A stretch of 64,000 bases of DNA from Macrostomum hystrix (GCA_950097015.1 CATNEN010000003.1:11003501-11067500), one strand, 5' to 3'; shown: positions 1-12,366, numbered from the stretch's first letter. Numbers and translations are program-made. The notes: a model not told the origin generated them from the sequence alone.

Positions 1-301
1 GCGCATTGAACGAGGCCTCTCGTCTGGGCGACAATCCGAAGGCCTCCGAAGACGACGGCCGCGGCGCCTGGTCGAGGCAGGGTGCACTCGGCCAGTGTCT
101 ATGGCCGAAGCTGAGACCGAGTAGCCGCTTGAAGAGCTGCAGAATCTGGCCAGACTTGGGGCACTGCATGGCCAGGTAGCCACCGTCTGGACTGTCGATG
201 CTGTCAGCGTCGGAGAGGCAGCCAGTAAACTGAACGAAGAACCAACCGTTGAGGCTGGTACAATTGGCGATTCGGCTCATTTGGCAGGACAAAATACAGG
301 C
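1..301 (-). CDS. Internal exon, partial at window edge, of an unrecognised protein
   Basis: On the minus strand the frame is open from 301 to the window edge, about 100 codons. It is preceded by a good 3' splice site (pyrimidine-rich stretch, then TTACAG ending at 302). The phase fits the exon at 602-1191: that exon ends on a complete codon (CAG) and this one starts on one (GCC). The peptide begins ACILSCQMSRIANC, continues with a hydrophobic stretch containing WFFVQFTG, then QILQLFKRLLGL, then a Pro/Ser-rich part. It is GC-richer than the flanking intron. I do not recognise the family. The intron 302-601 is AT-rich with no other feature. The exon continues beyond the window. Confidence 0.6.
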
Positions 302-601
302 CTGTAAGCAAGAAATATAAATAAATTATCCATCACTTTTTACGATTTTTAACAAAATGTTCCGGATTGAAATAGTTTCTAATAAATCAACATGACTGTG
401 GAGAAACGGATTTAAAAACAATATTAAAAGTAAAACTTAATATAAAATCTTGTTTATAATTTGTGCAATAGACTTTGACCTTATAAATCTCATGTCACAA
501 CAGCTATTGTGGACTGGGGAGGTCGCAACAACAACACAAATACGCTATCTATCCCAACTGATGCTATAAGTTCTTTGCTTAGTTTAGATCATTTCGCGGA
601 C

Positions 602-1191
602 CTGATTCACATCCTGTATTTCGAAGAACTCTTGAGCGACATGCAGCACGTACAAATAGTCAGGACACAGTCCCAGTGATTGGACTGTCAGGTTGTTCAA
701 CAGGCGCACAATCCAGCTGCTAATACGATCGGTGCTGTGGCCTCTGGCTTTGGATTGCGTGTCGAGAACTAGGCAGTGCAAGCTAAGTGGCTGTCTCAAG
801 GCTGTCAGACCGCTATAGATCTTGTCGATCTCTAGTCGACTCTCCTGGTACAGATTCACAACAGCTCCGCTTAGCAACGGATTCGTTTGTCGTCTGAGTG
901 TCAAACAGTGAACAATGGTTGAGTAGTTTTCGCCTCTCCTTCTGGAGCACAACGCAGTCTCTCGCAGCGAACCCAATGGAATCGAGCGACGCAAAGTTGG
1001 CCTGTCAAAAATTGACACATTTGTTGAAGCCAAATCGGCGACAATGTGAAGCGTAGCTGACAGCTTGTTGCGATGCGTTTTGACTGTGATGCGAACTCGG
1101 CAATAGTTTTGATCAAGCGGCCAAGTGATTAGACTGCCGGTGGCGCGGCGAAAGTAGCTTTTGTTAATGTACACTGTGGCACTGTCCATTG
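602..1191 (-). CDS. Exon of an unrecognised protein; possible PTB/PH-like domain
   Basis: About 196 codons are open on the minus strand. The first in-frame ATG is at 1189-1187, two bases after an AG at 1193-1192 (TTGTTCAG|CA), so this is either an internal exon or a first coding exon with the ATG just inside it. A putative donor follows CAG at 602 (CAG|GTCCGC, weak). The middle of the protein alternates beta-like stretches (RVRITVKTH, LSATLHIVADL, STIVHCLTLRR) with a central IPLGSLRE. This loosely resembles phosphotyrosine-binding or PH folds, where a strand, a P-L-x-x-I turn and a final helix occur; that assignment is only inference. It continues in phase into the exon at 1-301. Translation past the donor reaches a stop within four codons. 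Confidence 0.6.
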
Positions 1192-1225
1192 CTGAACAAA
1201 GTTTTGGGGTGAGTTACTACAGTAA

Positions 1226-1755
1226 TAGCTAGTATCAGATGATTGTCTTCTTGTGATAGCCCTTAGGATCAGACGGTTGCGTCGTTGTGGTAGTCGCTGG
1301 TATCCGACGGTTGCGTCGTTGTGGTAGTCGCTAGTATCAGTCGGTGAAGTCACTGTGGCAGTCGCTAGTATCAGTCAGTGGAGTCGTTGTGGCAGTCACT
1401 AGTATCAGTCAGTGGAGTCGTTGTGGCAGTCGCTAGTATCAGTCGGTGGAGTCACTGTGGCAGTCGCTAGTATCAGTCGGTGGAGTCACTGTGGCAGTCG
1501 CTAGTATCAGTCGGTGGAGTCACTGTGGTAGTCGCTAGTATCAGTCAGTGGAGTCGTTGTGGCAGTCGCTAGTATCAGTCGGTGGAGTCACTGTGGCAGT
1601 CGCTAGTATCAGTCGGTGGAGTCACTGTGGCAGTCGCTAGTATCAGTCGGTGGAGTCACTGTGGTAGTCGCTAGTATCAGTCGGTGGAGTCACTGTGGTA
1701 GTCGCTAGGATCAGATGTTTGTGTCACTGTGTCACTGTGGCAGTCGTTGTATCGT
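1226..1755. repeat. 34-bp minisatellite, about 15 copies
   Basis: Units contain GGCAGTCGCTAGTATCAGTC followed by GGTGGAGTCACTGT or a variant. The first copies (1226-1330) and the last (1700-1755) are diverged, while the middle copies are nearly identical. This pattern fits unequal exchange homogenising the centre. The array abuts the 5' side of the exon at 602-1191 and probably lies in the upstream intron. Confidence 0.9.
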
Positions 1756-2684
1756 TGTATCGTCTTTGTTGTCGATAATTCTGTAGTGGTATTCTGCAGT
1801 TGTGTCCCAAAATTAGTCGCTATGTCAAGGCTGTTACTGTTTTTATGTTGACATAAGGAATAACTATATTTTAAGTGCCTTATCGTACACTTTGAACTAG
1901 TTATCTATAGCTTAGCAGCAACTTAAACACTTGCCAATTGCACAGGAAGGCATCTACAGTAAATGGATAGACACACAGACCCCTATGTCACCAGCTATAT
2001 ATCAAAATCTGCATGTCGGTTAAATAGACCAACACCCACCCCACTCCTTGCTAGCTGTAGGACACGCGCAATGTCCAACCAGTCAGGAATTCAACGAACC
2101 AATGAGAACCGTTTGCCAGTTTTTTTCTAGTTTCACGAGATCCACCCAGGAGAGGGAAACAGGCCGGATTAGTCTAATACTAAAATATTTTTTCTTCCAG
2201 ATGTCTGCACCTCTCATGTCACCGATTTGCTGCCTAATTGAGTTTGAGCTCAGTGGATGATGGACTGCGTTGGGATTGTGCCAGAGAAAGAAAGTGTGAG
2301 AAATGAGAAAAAATAGGAAAAATGACTGCGCATAAATTATTCAGATTCAGAACCTGATCCATCTCTTCCCCTAGTAGATATACTAAGGCGGGAAGTGCGA
2401 TTTCGATATTCGAGCTGAAAATATAAAATTCTACTCAATGTTTCCAATTTTTTCCCATATTTGAGTCTGATTAATTTTTGCCCAGTCCCCAAATATCTAG
2501 GGAGAATGCTTTGCTCTGGGGACATTCACTGGGGATAGATGGCTTTGGGAGACCAGAGTCAACAAATGATGAATGATTGTACTATAAAGAGGCCGAAAAC
2601 AAATGTCTCAACTTTTCGTTCCATAAATAATCAGTTTTTTTTTCACCAGAGGTCTTTGATACCGCCTGTTGTCGCCTAATTGAC
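1756..2684. other. Non-coding, AT-rich, no supported feature
   Basis: Short open frames occur on both strands here, but they have no splice signals, codon bias or recognisable motif. The last ~45 bases may belong to a diverged head of the SINE that follows. Confidence 0.5.
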
Positions 2685-2868
2685 GCCTTTGAGGGCCAAC
2701 CTCCAAGGCACAGTGAGAGTGTACACTGCCTGACGATGAGAAATTCAGGGCTGATGTACACACCTGCGTGCGTGTGTGCTCAGGTCAGCGAAATGGGCAG
2801 AATTGACTCCTCGCTGGCTGCGGGTCTAGTGTAACCAATTAAATGATGTGCCAATTGCTCACAGCTTT
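2685..2868 (+). mobile_element. SINE-A copy, 5'-truncated
   Basis: It shares with copies at 12805, 14337 and 21843 the body motif CACAGTGAGAGTGTACACTG, then CCTGACGATGAGAAA, a GT-rich stretch (GCGTGTGTGCTCAG), GTCAGCGAAATGGGCAGAAT and the tail GGCTGCGGGTCTAGTGT. The tRNA-like head seen in the longer copies is missing or unrecognisable, as is typical of 5' truncation during target-primed reverse transcription. Confidence 0.75.
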
Positions 2869-3134
2869 TCTGAAAATATTATTGTTATATTATCATTTTT
2901 TTAATTTTGAATAAAAACTAAAAAAGTAGGGTCAAACTTTTTATGATTGCAATATCTAAATTAAACTAGGAAGGAAAGAAACTGTTAGTATAAATATTAG
3001 AGTTAAGGCATCATGATTGATGAAATAAAAGCTTAGAGAAGCTATGATTGATGAAAATTATGATTTTAATAAATTCGTTTTATGTCTTATGAAGGCAGTG
3101 AGAAACGGAAAAAACATTGTATGATAGGAAGAGT

Positions 3135-3735
3135 TTAGTAGAGTGGGTAGAATCTGTAGAATGAGTAGAGTGAGTAGAGCGAGTAGAGTGAGTAGAGTGA
3201 GAAGAATGAGTAGAGTGAGTAGAGTGAGAAGAGCGAGTAGAGTGAGTAGAGTGAGAAGAGTGAGTAGAGTGAGTAGAGTGGACAGTGTTGGTATATTGGG
3301 TAGAGTGAGTAGAGTGAGTAGAGTGAGAAGAGTGAGTAGAGTGAGTAGAGTGGACAGTGTTGGTATATTGGGTAGAGTGTGTAGAGTGAGTAAAGCGAGT
3401 AGAGTGAGTAGAGTGAGTAGAATGAGAAGAGTGAGTAGAGTGAGTAGAGTGAGTAGAGTGAGTAGAGTGAGTAGAGTGAGTAGAGTGAGTATAGTGAGTA
3501 GAGGGAGTAGAGTGAGTAGAGGGAGTAGAGGGAGTAGAGTGAGTAGAGTGAGTAGAGTGAGTATAGTGAGTAGAGTGAGTAGAGTGAGTAGAGGGAGTAG
3601 AGTGGACAGTGTTGGTAGATTGGGTAGAGTGAGTAGAGTGAGTAGAGTGAGAAGAGTGAGTAGAGTGGACAGTGTTGGTAGATTGGGTAGAGTGAGTAGA
3701 GTGAGTAGAGTGAGAAGAGTGAGTAGAGTGAGTTG
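3135..3735. repeat. 9-bp minisatellite (AGTAGAGTG) with higher-order structure
   Basis: About 65 copies of AGTAGAGTG or AGAAGAGTG variants. A variant block carrying GACAGTGTTGGTA recurs at 3281, 3353, 3604 and 3667, spacings of 72 and 63 bp being multiples of nine. The unit is a multiple of three, so both strands translate as Arg-Val-Ser or Ser-Thr-His repeats; these are not genes. Confidence 0.9.
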
Positions 3736-4325
3736 ATTTATGCAATAAAGGCATTTGTCTTTATGAAGCGAAAAGCCCTGCTAGGGGAGATAAAAGCAGA
3801 AATGTGTCTCAAATGAAAATTGGAAACTGTAATTGGAAGCCTCAGAATTTTTCTGTTTTTCATTCTGACCACCACTAAGGGGCGGGAGACGCCTGCGAGA
3901 CTGTGAAGTGCTCGGCACTTAATCCAAGCGCTCGCTGCTTGTCTCCAATGAGTTATCCCCAACAAGACTAATCCCACACAAATCTTCCCCAGCTGCTATA
4001 GAAGGAGGCTCGACTGTCATCCTATTTCTCTGAATTATTCCATGGCTCAGGCAGGGTGTTTCTCCCCCGAGGGGATGGCTGGGGTGAATGGATCTTACTG
4101 ATCTCATGTAGAATATTCGTGAGAAGCGCAGCACTTGCCCAATGACGCATGATTGTGTGTCTCTAGCTAGCCGTCTATGCTTTCCCAGCCAGTTTGGCTA
4201 AAAATTTTAGCCTTTATGTTTACATTCTGTCGTCGGGATTTACTGAATTTTCGAAAGCAACATTTTACCATGTGTTTTTTTTTCAGTACCTTCTGTAGAG
4301 ACTTTTCATCCCCGACAATAAAGTC
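3736..4325. other. Unique sequence, no gene seen
   Basis: Moderately mixed composition with short overlapping open frames only. No splice-framed coding segment or repeat stands out. Confidence 0.5.
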
Positions 4326-5350
4326 CATAACTCTCTTCCTCTATCCTTCTTTCTTGATCTACCCCTTCTCTCTTCCCCTAACCATCTCTCTTCCTCTACC
4401 TATTCTCTCTTCCTCTACCCACTCTCTCTTCCTCTACCCATTCTCTCTTCCTCAACACCTCTCTCTTCCTCTACCCATTCTCTTTTATTCTACCCCTTCT
4501 CTCTTCCTCTACCCATTCTCTTTTATTCTACCTCTTCTCTCTTCCTCTACCCCTTCTCTTTTATTCTACCCCTTCTCTCTTCCTCTACCCATTCTCTTTT
4601 ATTCTACCCCTTCTCTCTTCCTCTACCCCTTCTCTTTTATTCTACCCCTTCTCTCTTCCTCTACCCATTCTCTCTTATTCTACCCATTCTTTTTTATTCT
4701 ACCCCTTCTCTCTTCCTCTACCCATTCTCATTTATTCTACCCCTTCTCTCTTCCTCTAACCATTCTCATTTATTCTACCCCTTCTCTCTTCCTCTACCCA
4801 TTCTCATTTATTCTACCCCTTCTCTCTTCCTCTACCCATTCTCATTTATTCTACCCCTTCTCTCTTCCTCTACCCATTCTCTCTTATTCTACCCATTCTT
4901 TTTTATTCTACCCCTTCTCTCTTCCTCTACCCATTCTCATTTATTCTACCCCTTCTCTCTTCCTCTAACCATTCTCATTTATTCTACCCCTTCTCTCTTC
5001 CTCTACCCCTTCTCTTTTATTCTACCCCTTCTCTCTTCCTCTACCCATTCTCTTTTATTCTACCCCTTCTCTCTTCCTCTACCCATTCTCTTTTATTCTA
5101 CCCCTTCTCTCTTCCTCTACCCATTCTTTCTTATTCTACCCCTTCTCTTTTATTCTACCCCTTCTCTCTTCCTCTACCCATTCTCATTTATTCTACCCCT
5201 TCTCTCTTCCTCTACCCCTTCTCTTTTATTATACCCCTTCTCTCTTCCTCTACCCATTCTCTCTTATTCTACCCCTTCTCTCTTCCTCTACCCATTCTCT
5301 CTTATTCTACCCATTTTCTCTTATTCTACCCCTTCTCTTTTTCTCTACTT
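4326..5350. repeat. Pyrimidine-rich compound minisatellite
   Basis: Alternating blocks CTCTTCCTCTACCCATTCT and CTTTTATTCTACCCCTTCT give a period near 19 bp per block, paired into ~38-bp dimers. The strand is over 90% pyrimidine across a kilobase, so it could adopt triplex structure. The apparent 263-residue frame at 4177-4968 (Leu/Pro/Ser/Phe) is just the translated array. Confidence 0.85.
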
Positions 5351-6007
5351 CGATTCGCACCACTTAATTACTCCAATAGTTTGCTATTCAGCTGTCAATA
5401 ACTTTCCCAATGTGAAGCAGTGCCTTTGACTTGAGATCCATTTCTTTACCTTTGGCCTACTCGTGCTCCGACCAATTTTTGGTCCTCAAAGTAGAGTAAT
5501 TTCTTCCCAAACATATGCTCACCGCCCACACTTAATCTCAATCGCCCTGTCCTTCTTATGTATGGGCTTCTATTTTTTGTGGGATTTTTAATTTCCAGTA
5601 GAAACTAGGGAGGCAGATTGTATCGAAAAAATACAGAAAAAATGACAGAAATCCCAAGACACACGCGAAACAAGCAACCAAGAAGGCCAAAACTGATTTA
5701 GCTACGGAATCAAAGCTATACGGATAGGTTATTTAAGTCCGTACGCTCGCTCTTTCGCCCTGTGTATTCAACATTTTTGTTTGGCATTTCGTCCAAAAAA
5801 TGATATCGCAATTTGGATCTGCCTAAATGCGCAGTTCCAGGGGTAGGGGCGAAGTTTTGCTGCTTTTTGGGGATATTTGGAAGAGACGGAACAGATGGGG
5901 AGGTTAGACAGGGATTAGGATGCACAGAGGAAAAAAGTTGGGCTGCCGACAAGTCATGAATTAATTGTAACAGTAACCCTGCGCACAAATATGGGAAACT
6001 AAACCTG
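5351..6007. other. Unique sequence, no gene seen
   Basis: A minus-strand frame at 5716-5988 has no recognised motif. No other structure seen. Confidence 0.45.
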
Positions 6008-6079
6008 CTATCTCTCTATCTATCTATCTATCTATCTATCTCTATCAATCAATCTATCAATCTATCTATCTATCTATGC

Positions 6080-6163
<84 letters not shown>

Positions 6164-6201
6164 CTATCAATCAATCTATCAATCTATCTATCTATCTATG
6201 C

Positions 6202-6269
<68 letters not shown>

Positions 6270-6311
6270 CTCTCTATCAATCAATCTATCAATCTATCTA
6301 TCTATCTATGC

Positions 6312-6367
<56 letters not shown>

Positions 6368-6405
6368 CTATCAATCAATCTATCAATCTATCTATCTATC
6401 TATGC

Positions 6406-6477
<72 letters not shown>

Positions 6478-6519
6478 CTCTCTATCAATCAATCTATCAA
6501 TCTATCTATCTATCTATGC

Positions 6520-6559
<40 letters not shown>

Positions 6560-6577
6560 CTCTCTATCAATCAATCA

Positions 6578-6619
<42 letters not shown>

Positions 6620-6620
6620 G
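6008..6620. repeat. (TATC)n microsatellite with a recurring interruption
   Basis: Long TATC runs are broken by a repeated interruption containing CAATCAATCTATCAATC and an ATGCATC. The ATGCAT recurs at about 6075, 6197, 6307, 6402 and 6517, a higher-order spacing of about 94-122 bp. Block duplication therefore happened after the interruption arose. Confidence 0.95.
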
Positions 6621-7184
6621 AAACAGGATTTGAGTTTGTCTAGCGGAGTATGCGTGAATGTAGAAAAACGTTTCTTTAGAAAAATTAAGTATGTTAGCTG
6701 ATTAATTTCAAACTAGGCTACTTTAAGCTGCCATATGAGTAGTAAGCACAGGAAAAATGGCCACTTTGTGACATTAAGAAAAATTATGTCGTTTTTTCAT
6801 GATACAGTTTTATTCACACCGTATAATACATCAAAATTCAAACTAAGACTACCGAATATCAATTTCGCTATAATACAACAGTAATACCCAATAAGGATTG
6901 TGCAATATTTATACACTAAAACAAGAAAAAATATTTTTAATTCATGCGAAGCTGTACGTGTCATGGCATTTTCTAGACAAGAAAAATACCAAATGGGGCA
7001 ACTTTTAGAAGATATAAGAGGTTGTTTTCGCAGCTGACAATAAATTATAGTATATCATGCATAAGGTATATCTATATTTCATTCTAGTGAAAAGAAAATT
7101 CTAATTGACATCTACACGTGATGCACTGCATTGCCTCATTCAGCCATCGGAGATAAAGCAATAAAAGTTTATTCATAGAAAACG
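6621..7184. other. AT-rich unique sequence
   Basis: No open frame of note, no repeat and no RNA-gene signal recognised. Confidence 0.5.
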
Positions 7185-7802
7185 TAGGAGGACTTTGACC
7201 CCTCCACTATTATCTAACTGAGGACTTTGACCCCTCCACTATTATCTAACTGAGGACTTTGACCCCTCCACTATTATCTAACTCAGGACTTTGACCCCTC
7301 CACTATTATCTAACTTAGGACTTTGACCCCTCCACTATTATCTAACTGAGGACTTCGACCCCTCCACTATTATCTAACTGAGGACTTTGACCCCTCCACT
7401 ATTATCTAACTGAGGACTTTGACCCCTCCACTATTATCTAACTGAGGACTTTGACCCCTCCACTATTATCTAACTCAGGACTTTGACCCCTCCACTATTA
7501 TCTAACTGAGGACTTTGACCCCTCCACTATTATCTAACTGAGGACTTTGACCCCTCCACTATTATCTAACTGAGGACTTTGACCCCTCCACTATGATCTA
7601 ACTGAGGACTTTGACCCCTCCACTATTATCTAACTCAGGACTTTGACCCCTCCACTATTATCTAACTTAGGACTTTGACCCCTCCACTATTATCTAACTG
7701 AGGACTTTGACCCCTCCACTATTATCACCCCTCCACTATTATCTAACTGAGGACTTTGACCCCTCCACTCTCATCTAACTGAGGACTTTGACCCCTCCAA
7801 TC
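7185..7802. repeat. 32-bp minisatellite, about 19 copies
   Basis: The unit contains GGACTTTGACCCCTCCACTA followed by TTATCTAACTGA. Copies are almost identical; the commonest change is CTGAGG to CTCAGG or CTTAGG at the unit junction. One truncated unit lies near 7725. The array starts abruptly in AT-rich DNA. Confidence 0.95.
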
Positions 7803-8234
7803 CTAAGACAGTCAAAGCCCGAAAGATTGTGGAGCAAATCAGAAAACCCGATAGGAATTTTAAATTCATACTTTCATTTCTTAGCTTATATTAGATACCC
7901 CATGCTGTCAGCCCAAGCCGACTGTTGACTTTGAAAACACAGACATGCAAGAAATCGAACCTAATTTAGATGAAACTGCGCGAGAAATATTTATAACTAG
8001 AGATTGAGAAAAGTTATGTTGCTATGGACGTTAAAATTCGCTGTAGCTCGTATTAAGGCTAATTTATAAGCCTTGACTAACCTGTTCGTGTTATGCTACG
8101 GGTATAAAACTATATGATGGTGCCATATTTCATGAGTTATTAAAATTTAGAAACGTATTAGAATGTTTCAATAGATATTCGTTAGCTTTAAACTATTTAT
8201 TGATTTGTCTGCCTACTTAGTTTTAATTCAGTCA
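7803..8234. other. AT-rich unique sequence
   Basis: No gene, repeat or regulatory motif supported. Confidence 0.5.
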
Positions 8235-10035
8235 AGTCATTACCTACCGGCTTCTTAGTGAATCAGTCATTACCCTTTGATATTTCAGTGAATCAGTCAT
8301 TAACCCGTGTGATTTTAGTGAATCGGTCATTACCCGAGTGGTTTTAGTGAATCAGTCATTAACCCGAGTGATTTTAGTGAATCGGTCATTAACCCGAGTG
8401 ATTTTAGTGAATCGGTCATTACCCGAGTGGTTTTAGTGAATCAGTCATTAACCCGTGTGATTTTAGTGAATCGGTCATTAACCCGAGTGGTTTTAGTGAA
8501 TCGCTCATTAACCCGAGTGATTATAGTGAATCGGTCATTACCCGAGTGGTTTTAGTGAATCAGTCATTAACCCGTGTGATTTTAGTGAATCGGTCATTAA
8601 CCCGAGTGGTTTTAGTGAATCAGTCATTAACCCGAGTGGTTTTAGTGAATCGGTCATTAACCCGAGTGGTTTTAGTGAATCAGTCATTAACCCGAGTGGT
8701 TTTAGTGAATCGGTCATTAACCCGAGTGGTTTTAGTGAATCAGTCATTAACCCGAGTGGTTTTAGTGAATCGGTCATTAACCCGAGTGATTTTAGTGAAT
8801 CAGTCATTAACCCGAGTGGTTTTAGTGAATCGGTCATTAACCCGAGTGATTTTAGTGAATCGGTCATTAACCCGAGTGATTTTAGTGAATCAGTCATTAA
8901 CCCGAGTGATTTTAGTGAATCAGTCATTAACCCGAGTGATTTTAGTGAATCGGTCATTAACCCGAGTGATTTTAGTGAATCAGTCATTAACCCGAGTGGT
9001 TTTAGTGAATCGGTCATTAACCCGAGTGATTTTAGTGAATCGGTCATTAACCCGAGTGATTTTAGTGAATCAGTCATTAACCCGAGTGGTTTTAGTGAAT
9101 CGCTCATTAACCCGAGTGATTATAGTGAATCGGTCATTACCCGAGTGGTTTTAGTGAATCAGTCATTAACCCGTGTGATTTTAGTGAATCGGTCATTAAC
9201 CCGAGTGGTTTTAGTGAATCAGTCATTAACCCGAGTGGTTTTAGTGAATCGGTCATTAACCCGAGTGGTTTTAGTGAATCAGTCATTAACCCGAGTGGTT
9301 TTAGTGAATCGGTCATTAACCCGAGTGGTTTTAGTGAATCAGTCATTAACCCGAGTGGTTTTAGTGAATCGGTCATTAACCCGAGTGATTTTAGTGAATC
9401 AGTCATTAACCCGAGTGGTTTTAGTGAATCGGTCATTAACCCGAGTGATTTTAGTGAATCGGTCATTAACCCGAGTGATTTTAGTGAATCAGTCATTAAC
9501 CCGAGTGGTTTTAGTGAATCAGTCATTAACCCGAGTGGTTTTAGTGAATCGGTCATTAACCCGAGTGATTTTAGTGAATCAGTCATTAACCCGAGTGATT
9601 TTAGTGAATCAGTCATTAACCCGAGTGGTTTTAGTGAATCGGTCATTAACCCGAGTGATTTTAGTGAATCGGTCATTAACCCGAGTGATTTTAGTGAATC
9701 AGTCATTAACCCGAGTGATTTTAGTGAATCAGTCATTAACCCGAGTGATTTTAGTGAATCGGTCATTAACCCGAGTGATTTTAGTGAATCAGTCATTAAC
9801 CCGAGTGGTTTTAGTGAATCGGTCATTAACCCGAGTGATTTTAGTGAATCGGTCATTAACCCGAGTGATTTTAGTGAATCAGTCATTAACCCGAGTGGTT
9901 TTAGTGAATCGGTCATTAACCCGAGTGATTTTAGTGAATCGGTCATTACCCGAGTGGTTTTAGTGAATCAGTCATTACCCTTTGATATTTCAGTGAATCG
10001 GTCATTAACCCGTGTGATTTTATTGAATTTATTGT
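8235..10035. repeat. 30-bp minisatellite, about 60 copies, with a 599-bp higher-order repeat
   Basis: The unit contains TTTTAGTGAATCGGTCATTA followed by ACCCGAGTGG. Two positions alternate (CGG/CAG and GGT/GAT). A variant string with GATTATAGTG, then a unit shortened by one base (CATTACCCG), occurs at about 8510-8560 and again 599 bp later, and the following units match in order. So about 20 units duplicated as a block. Edge units (8235-8300, 9975-10035) are degenerate. Both strands are open for hundreds of codons solely because 30 is a multiple of three. Confidence 0.95.
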
Positions 10036-11139
10036 TACACTGTGAGAATTTTGTGAATCTGTCATTTATCCATTAGAATTTCGTGAGCATTTGTAAAATC
10101 AAATAGACAAAAATAAACCCTATCAATTCTTAAGTGTGAGCTGAATTTTTCTGTTTAAACATTTTTGGGATTTGTTTTCTGCCATATTTAATTCACCGAG
10201 TTCACGCTGTTCATTCACCTGTGCGATAAGTTTGGCATTGTCTTCCGTTGAGGCGAAATCTTTGTTTCTCAGCAAGTCTTTGTTTTGTGCGAGAGTCATT
10301 TCTTTAGACTTGAAATTTGTCAAAATTCTGCTCCTAGTAGCATAGATAGAGGTCACGGTCATTAAGGTGTGATTTAGGTGTGACATTTTTGGTTTCTAGA
10401 GATTGTTTATTTGCCCTGTCGTATCGCGACTAAGTCTTTGTCTTTACATGTGTCATTAAATGACTGTTTGTGTTCTAGACTATGCCTTGTCTTAAAATAC
10501 AGATACGGAGTTTACTATTATATTTGTAGATTGGCTTCGACTTTGACTAACGCATATTATAGGCATTGTTACACAATACCATAATTTACAAAAATGATTA
10601 ATTATATTTCAACATTTTCAGCCTTCACTCTCGCTCTGTATTTTTTGTTAATTTGAAATTTTTTAAATTGAACGACGAAAAAAAAAGATTTTTTTTTAGC
10701 AGTTAATTTTCTCTTTGTAAAGTGACGCCAACTTAATCGCGAAATATTTATTGTCACATTACAGACTAGTTAGTTAGGACAGTTAAGGATTATATTATTT
10801 TATTTACTATTGAAATAAAATACAAAAATTACTTCTTACAATGTCGAAAAAAAGAGGGCGGTTAGGTCACAGTGAAACGTGACTTGTTTCTCTTTGATTT
10901 GATCAGAAATATTACTATTGGTATCAATGAAGTGTGCAAGCTAGACATCACTGTAACTTTAGGGAAAATAATCCCATGCCGTACGGAAAAAACTCGTTTT
11001 AAAATGGCTGTTAAATCTTTCTTCTTTTAAAAGAAAACGTTGGTTGCCATGGAAGCCAAAGTAGAAAATGTTTTCTGAAAATTTCTAGAAAATGACTGAA
11101 TCCCATTTTACAATAACCAAGTACGTGCTGAAGCTAGGA
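10036..11139. other. AT-rich unique sequence
   Basis: A minus-strand frame of 87 codons (10386-10123) is lysine- and asparagine-rich with no splice context or recognised domain. I do not support it as a gene. Confidence 0.5.
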
Positions 11140-11775
11140 TCTGGTATCATCAAGATGGGATCTGTTATCCTCTAGATGGGATCTGTTATCCTCTAGATGG
11201 GATCTGGTATCCTCTAGATGGGATCTGTTAGCCTCTAGATGGGATCTGTTATCCTCTAGATGGGATCTGTTATCCTGAAGATGGGATCTGTTATCCTGAA
11301 GATGGGATCTGTTATCCTCTAGATGGGATCTGTTATCCTCTAGATGGGATCTGTTATCCTCTAGATGGGATCTGGTATCCTCTAGATGGGATCTGTTATC
11401 CTCTAGATGGGATCTGGTATCCTCTAGATGGGATCTGTTATCCTCTAGATAAGATCTGTTATCCTCTAGATGGGATCTGTTATCCTCTAGATGGGATCTG
11501 TTATCCTCTAGATGGGATCTGTTATCCTCTAGATGGGATCTGTTATCCTCTAGATAGGATCTGTTATCCTGAAGATGGGATCTGTTATCCTCTAGATGGG
11601 ATCTGTTATCCTCTAGATGGGATCTGTTATCCTGAAGATGGGATCTGGTATCCTCTAGATGGGATCTGTTATCCTCTAGATGGGATCTGGTATCCTCTAG
11701 ATGGGATCTGTTATCCTCTAGCTAGGATCTGTTATCCTCTAGCTAGGATCTGTTATCCTGAAGATGGGATCTGAA
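11140..11775. repeat. 21-bp minisatellite, about 30 copies
   Basis: The unit is GATGGGATCTGTTATCCTCT plus AG, with variants GGTATCC, CTGAAGATG and AGCTAGGAT. It lies 0.5 kb upstream of the FoxC start codon. The repeated TCTAGATGGGATCT carries a BglII-like GATCT and XbaI-like TCTAGA in many units. Confidence 0.95.
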
Positions 11776-12312
11776 TACTGAAGGTGGGATCTGTCATTCT
11801 GAAGAAGAAACATATAAAAAAAAATATTTTTAAACTATGTGCAAAAAACGTAAAGAAAGAAAAACAAAGGTATCCTCTCATAAAGAAAGGAACGAGAACT
11901 ATAAAGATTTTCTGTTGCTTCCGTCAGTTCATACGAACTGTTGGAAAATGGGACAAAAATCTATCTTGGGAGCAAAATTGGCCCTCTGGGAAGTGGCAAC
12001 AATCGCTGGTTGGCCAGACAAGCCAGGTCTCTAGGGAGGTAGAGGGGTACACAGGTGCGACTAGATTCCCAGGTGGAAGTCTAGGATTGGATGGAATCGT
12101 GGAGGCGGGTGACCAGGGTGGGTTGCGGCCATAGAGGATGACAATCTCCCATAACCATAGACCACAAAGGTCAAAGCTTTTGATTAGCAGAACTCTTCGA
12201 CTTTAAAAGGCCAAACCGACGGTAGAGAAAAATCTTCATTGTTCTAGACTTAAAGGATATTAGCAAGGAATTTTTAAAGTTGAAATTTTGAATTAACTAT
12301 AGAGTTAGCAAT
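11776..12312 (+). other. FoxC upstream region / 5' UTR
   Basis: Mixed-composition DNA between the 21-bp array and the FoxC start codon. It contains a short frame at 11784-12134 without recognisable motif. An in-frame TGA at 12289 shows that the ATG at 12313 is the first in its frame. Confidence 0.5.
12201..12210 (+). promoter_or_regulatory. Possible TATA-like element upstream of FoxC
   Basis: CTTTAAAAGG lies about 105 bases upstream of the FoxC ATG, in a plausible core-promoter position if the 5' UTR is short. It is a weak match in AT-rich DNA, and an upstream non-coding exon cannot be excluded. Confidence 0.2.
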
Positions 12313-12366
12313 ATGCTATCATCTGCTGCGGCTAGAGAAATAGGCCACGGTTGGTACGGAATGCCT

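Noticed and set aside
3080-3754. Ser-Thr-His repeat protein on the minus strand
   Set aside because: A 9-bp repeat in a stop-free frame, mirrored by an equally long plus-strand Arg-Val-Ser frame.
8538-9963. Long open frames on both strands (up to 272 codons)
   Set aside because: They are the 30-bp array read in a stop-free frame; both strands are open at the same place, there is no splice or start context, and units vary without regard to codon position.
7185-10035. Possible CRISPR arrays (regular 30-32-bp repeats)
   Set aside because: Units are contiguous with no unique spacers, and the surrounding genes are eukaryotic with introns.
10123-10386. 87-codon minus-strand frame, Lys/Asn-rich
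   Set aside because: AT-rich region, no domain, no splice framing and no poly(A) context that would separate it from chance.
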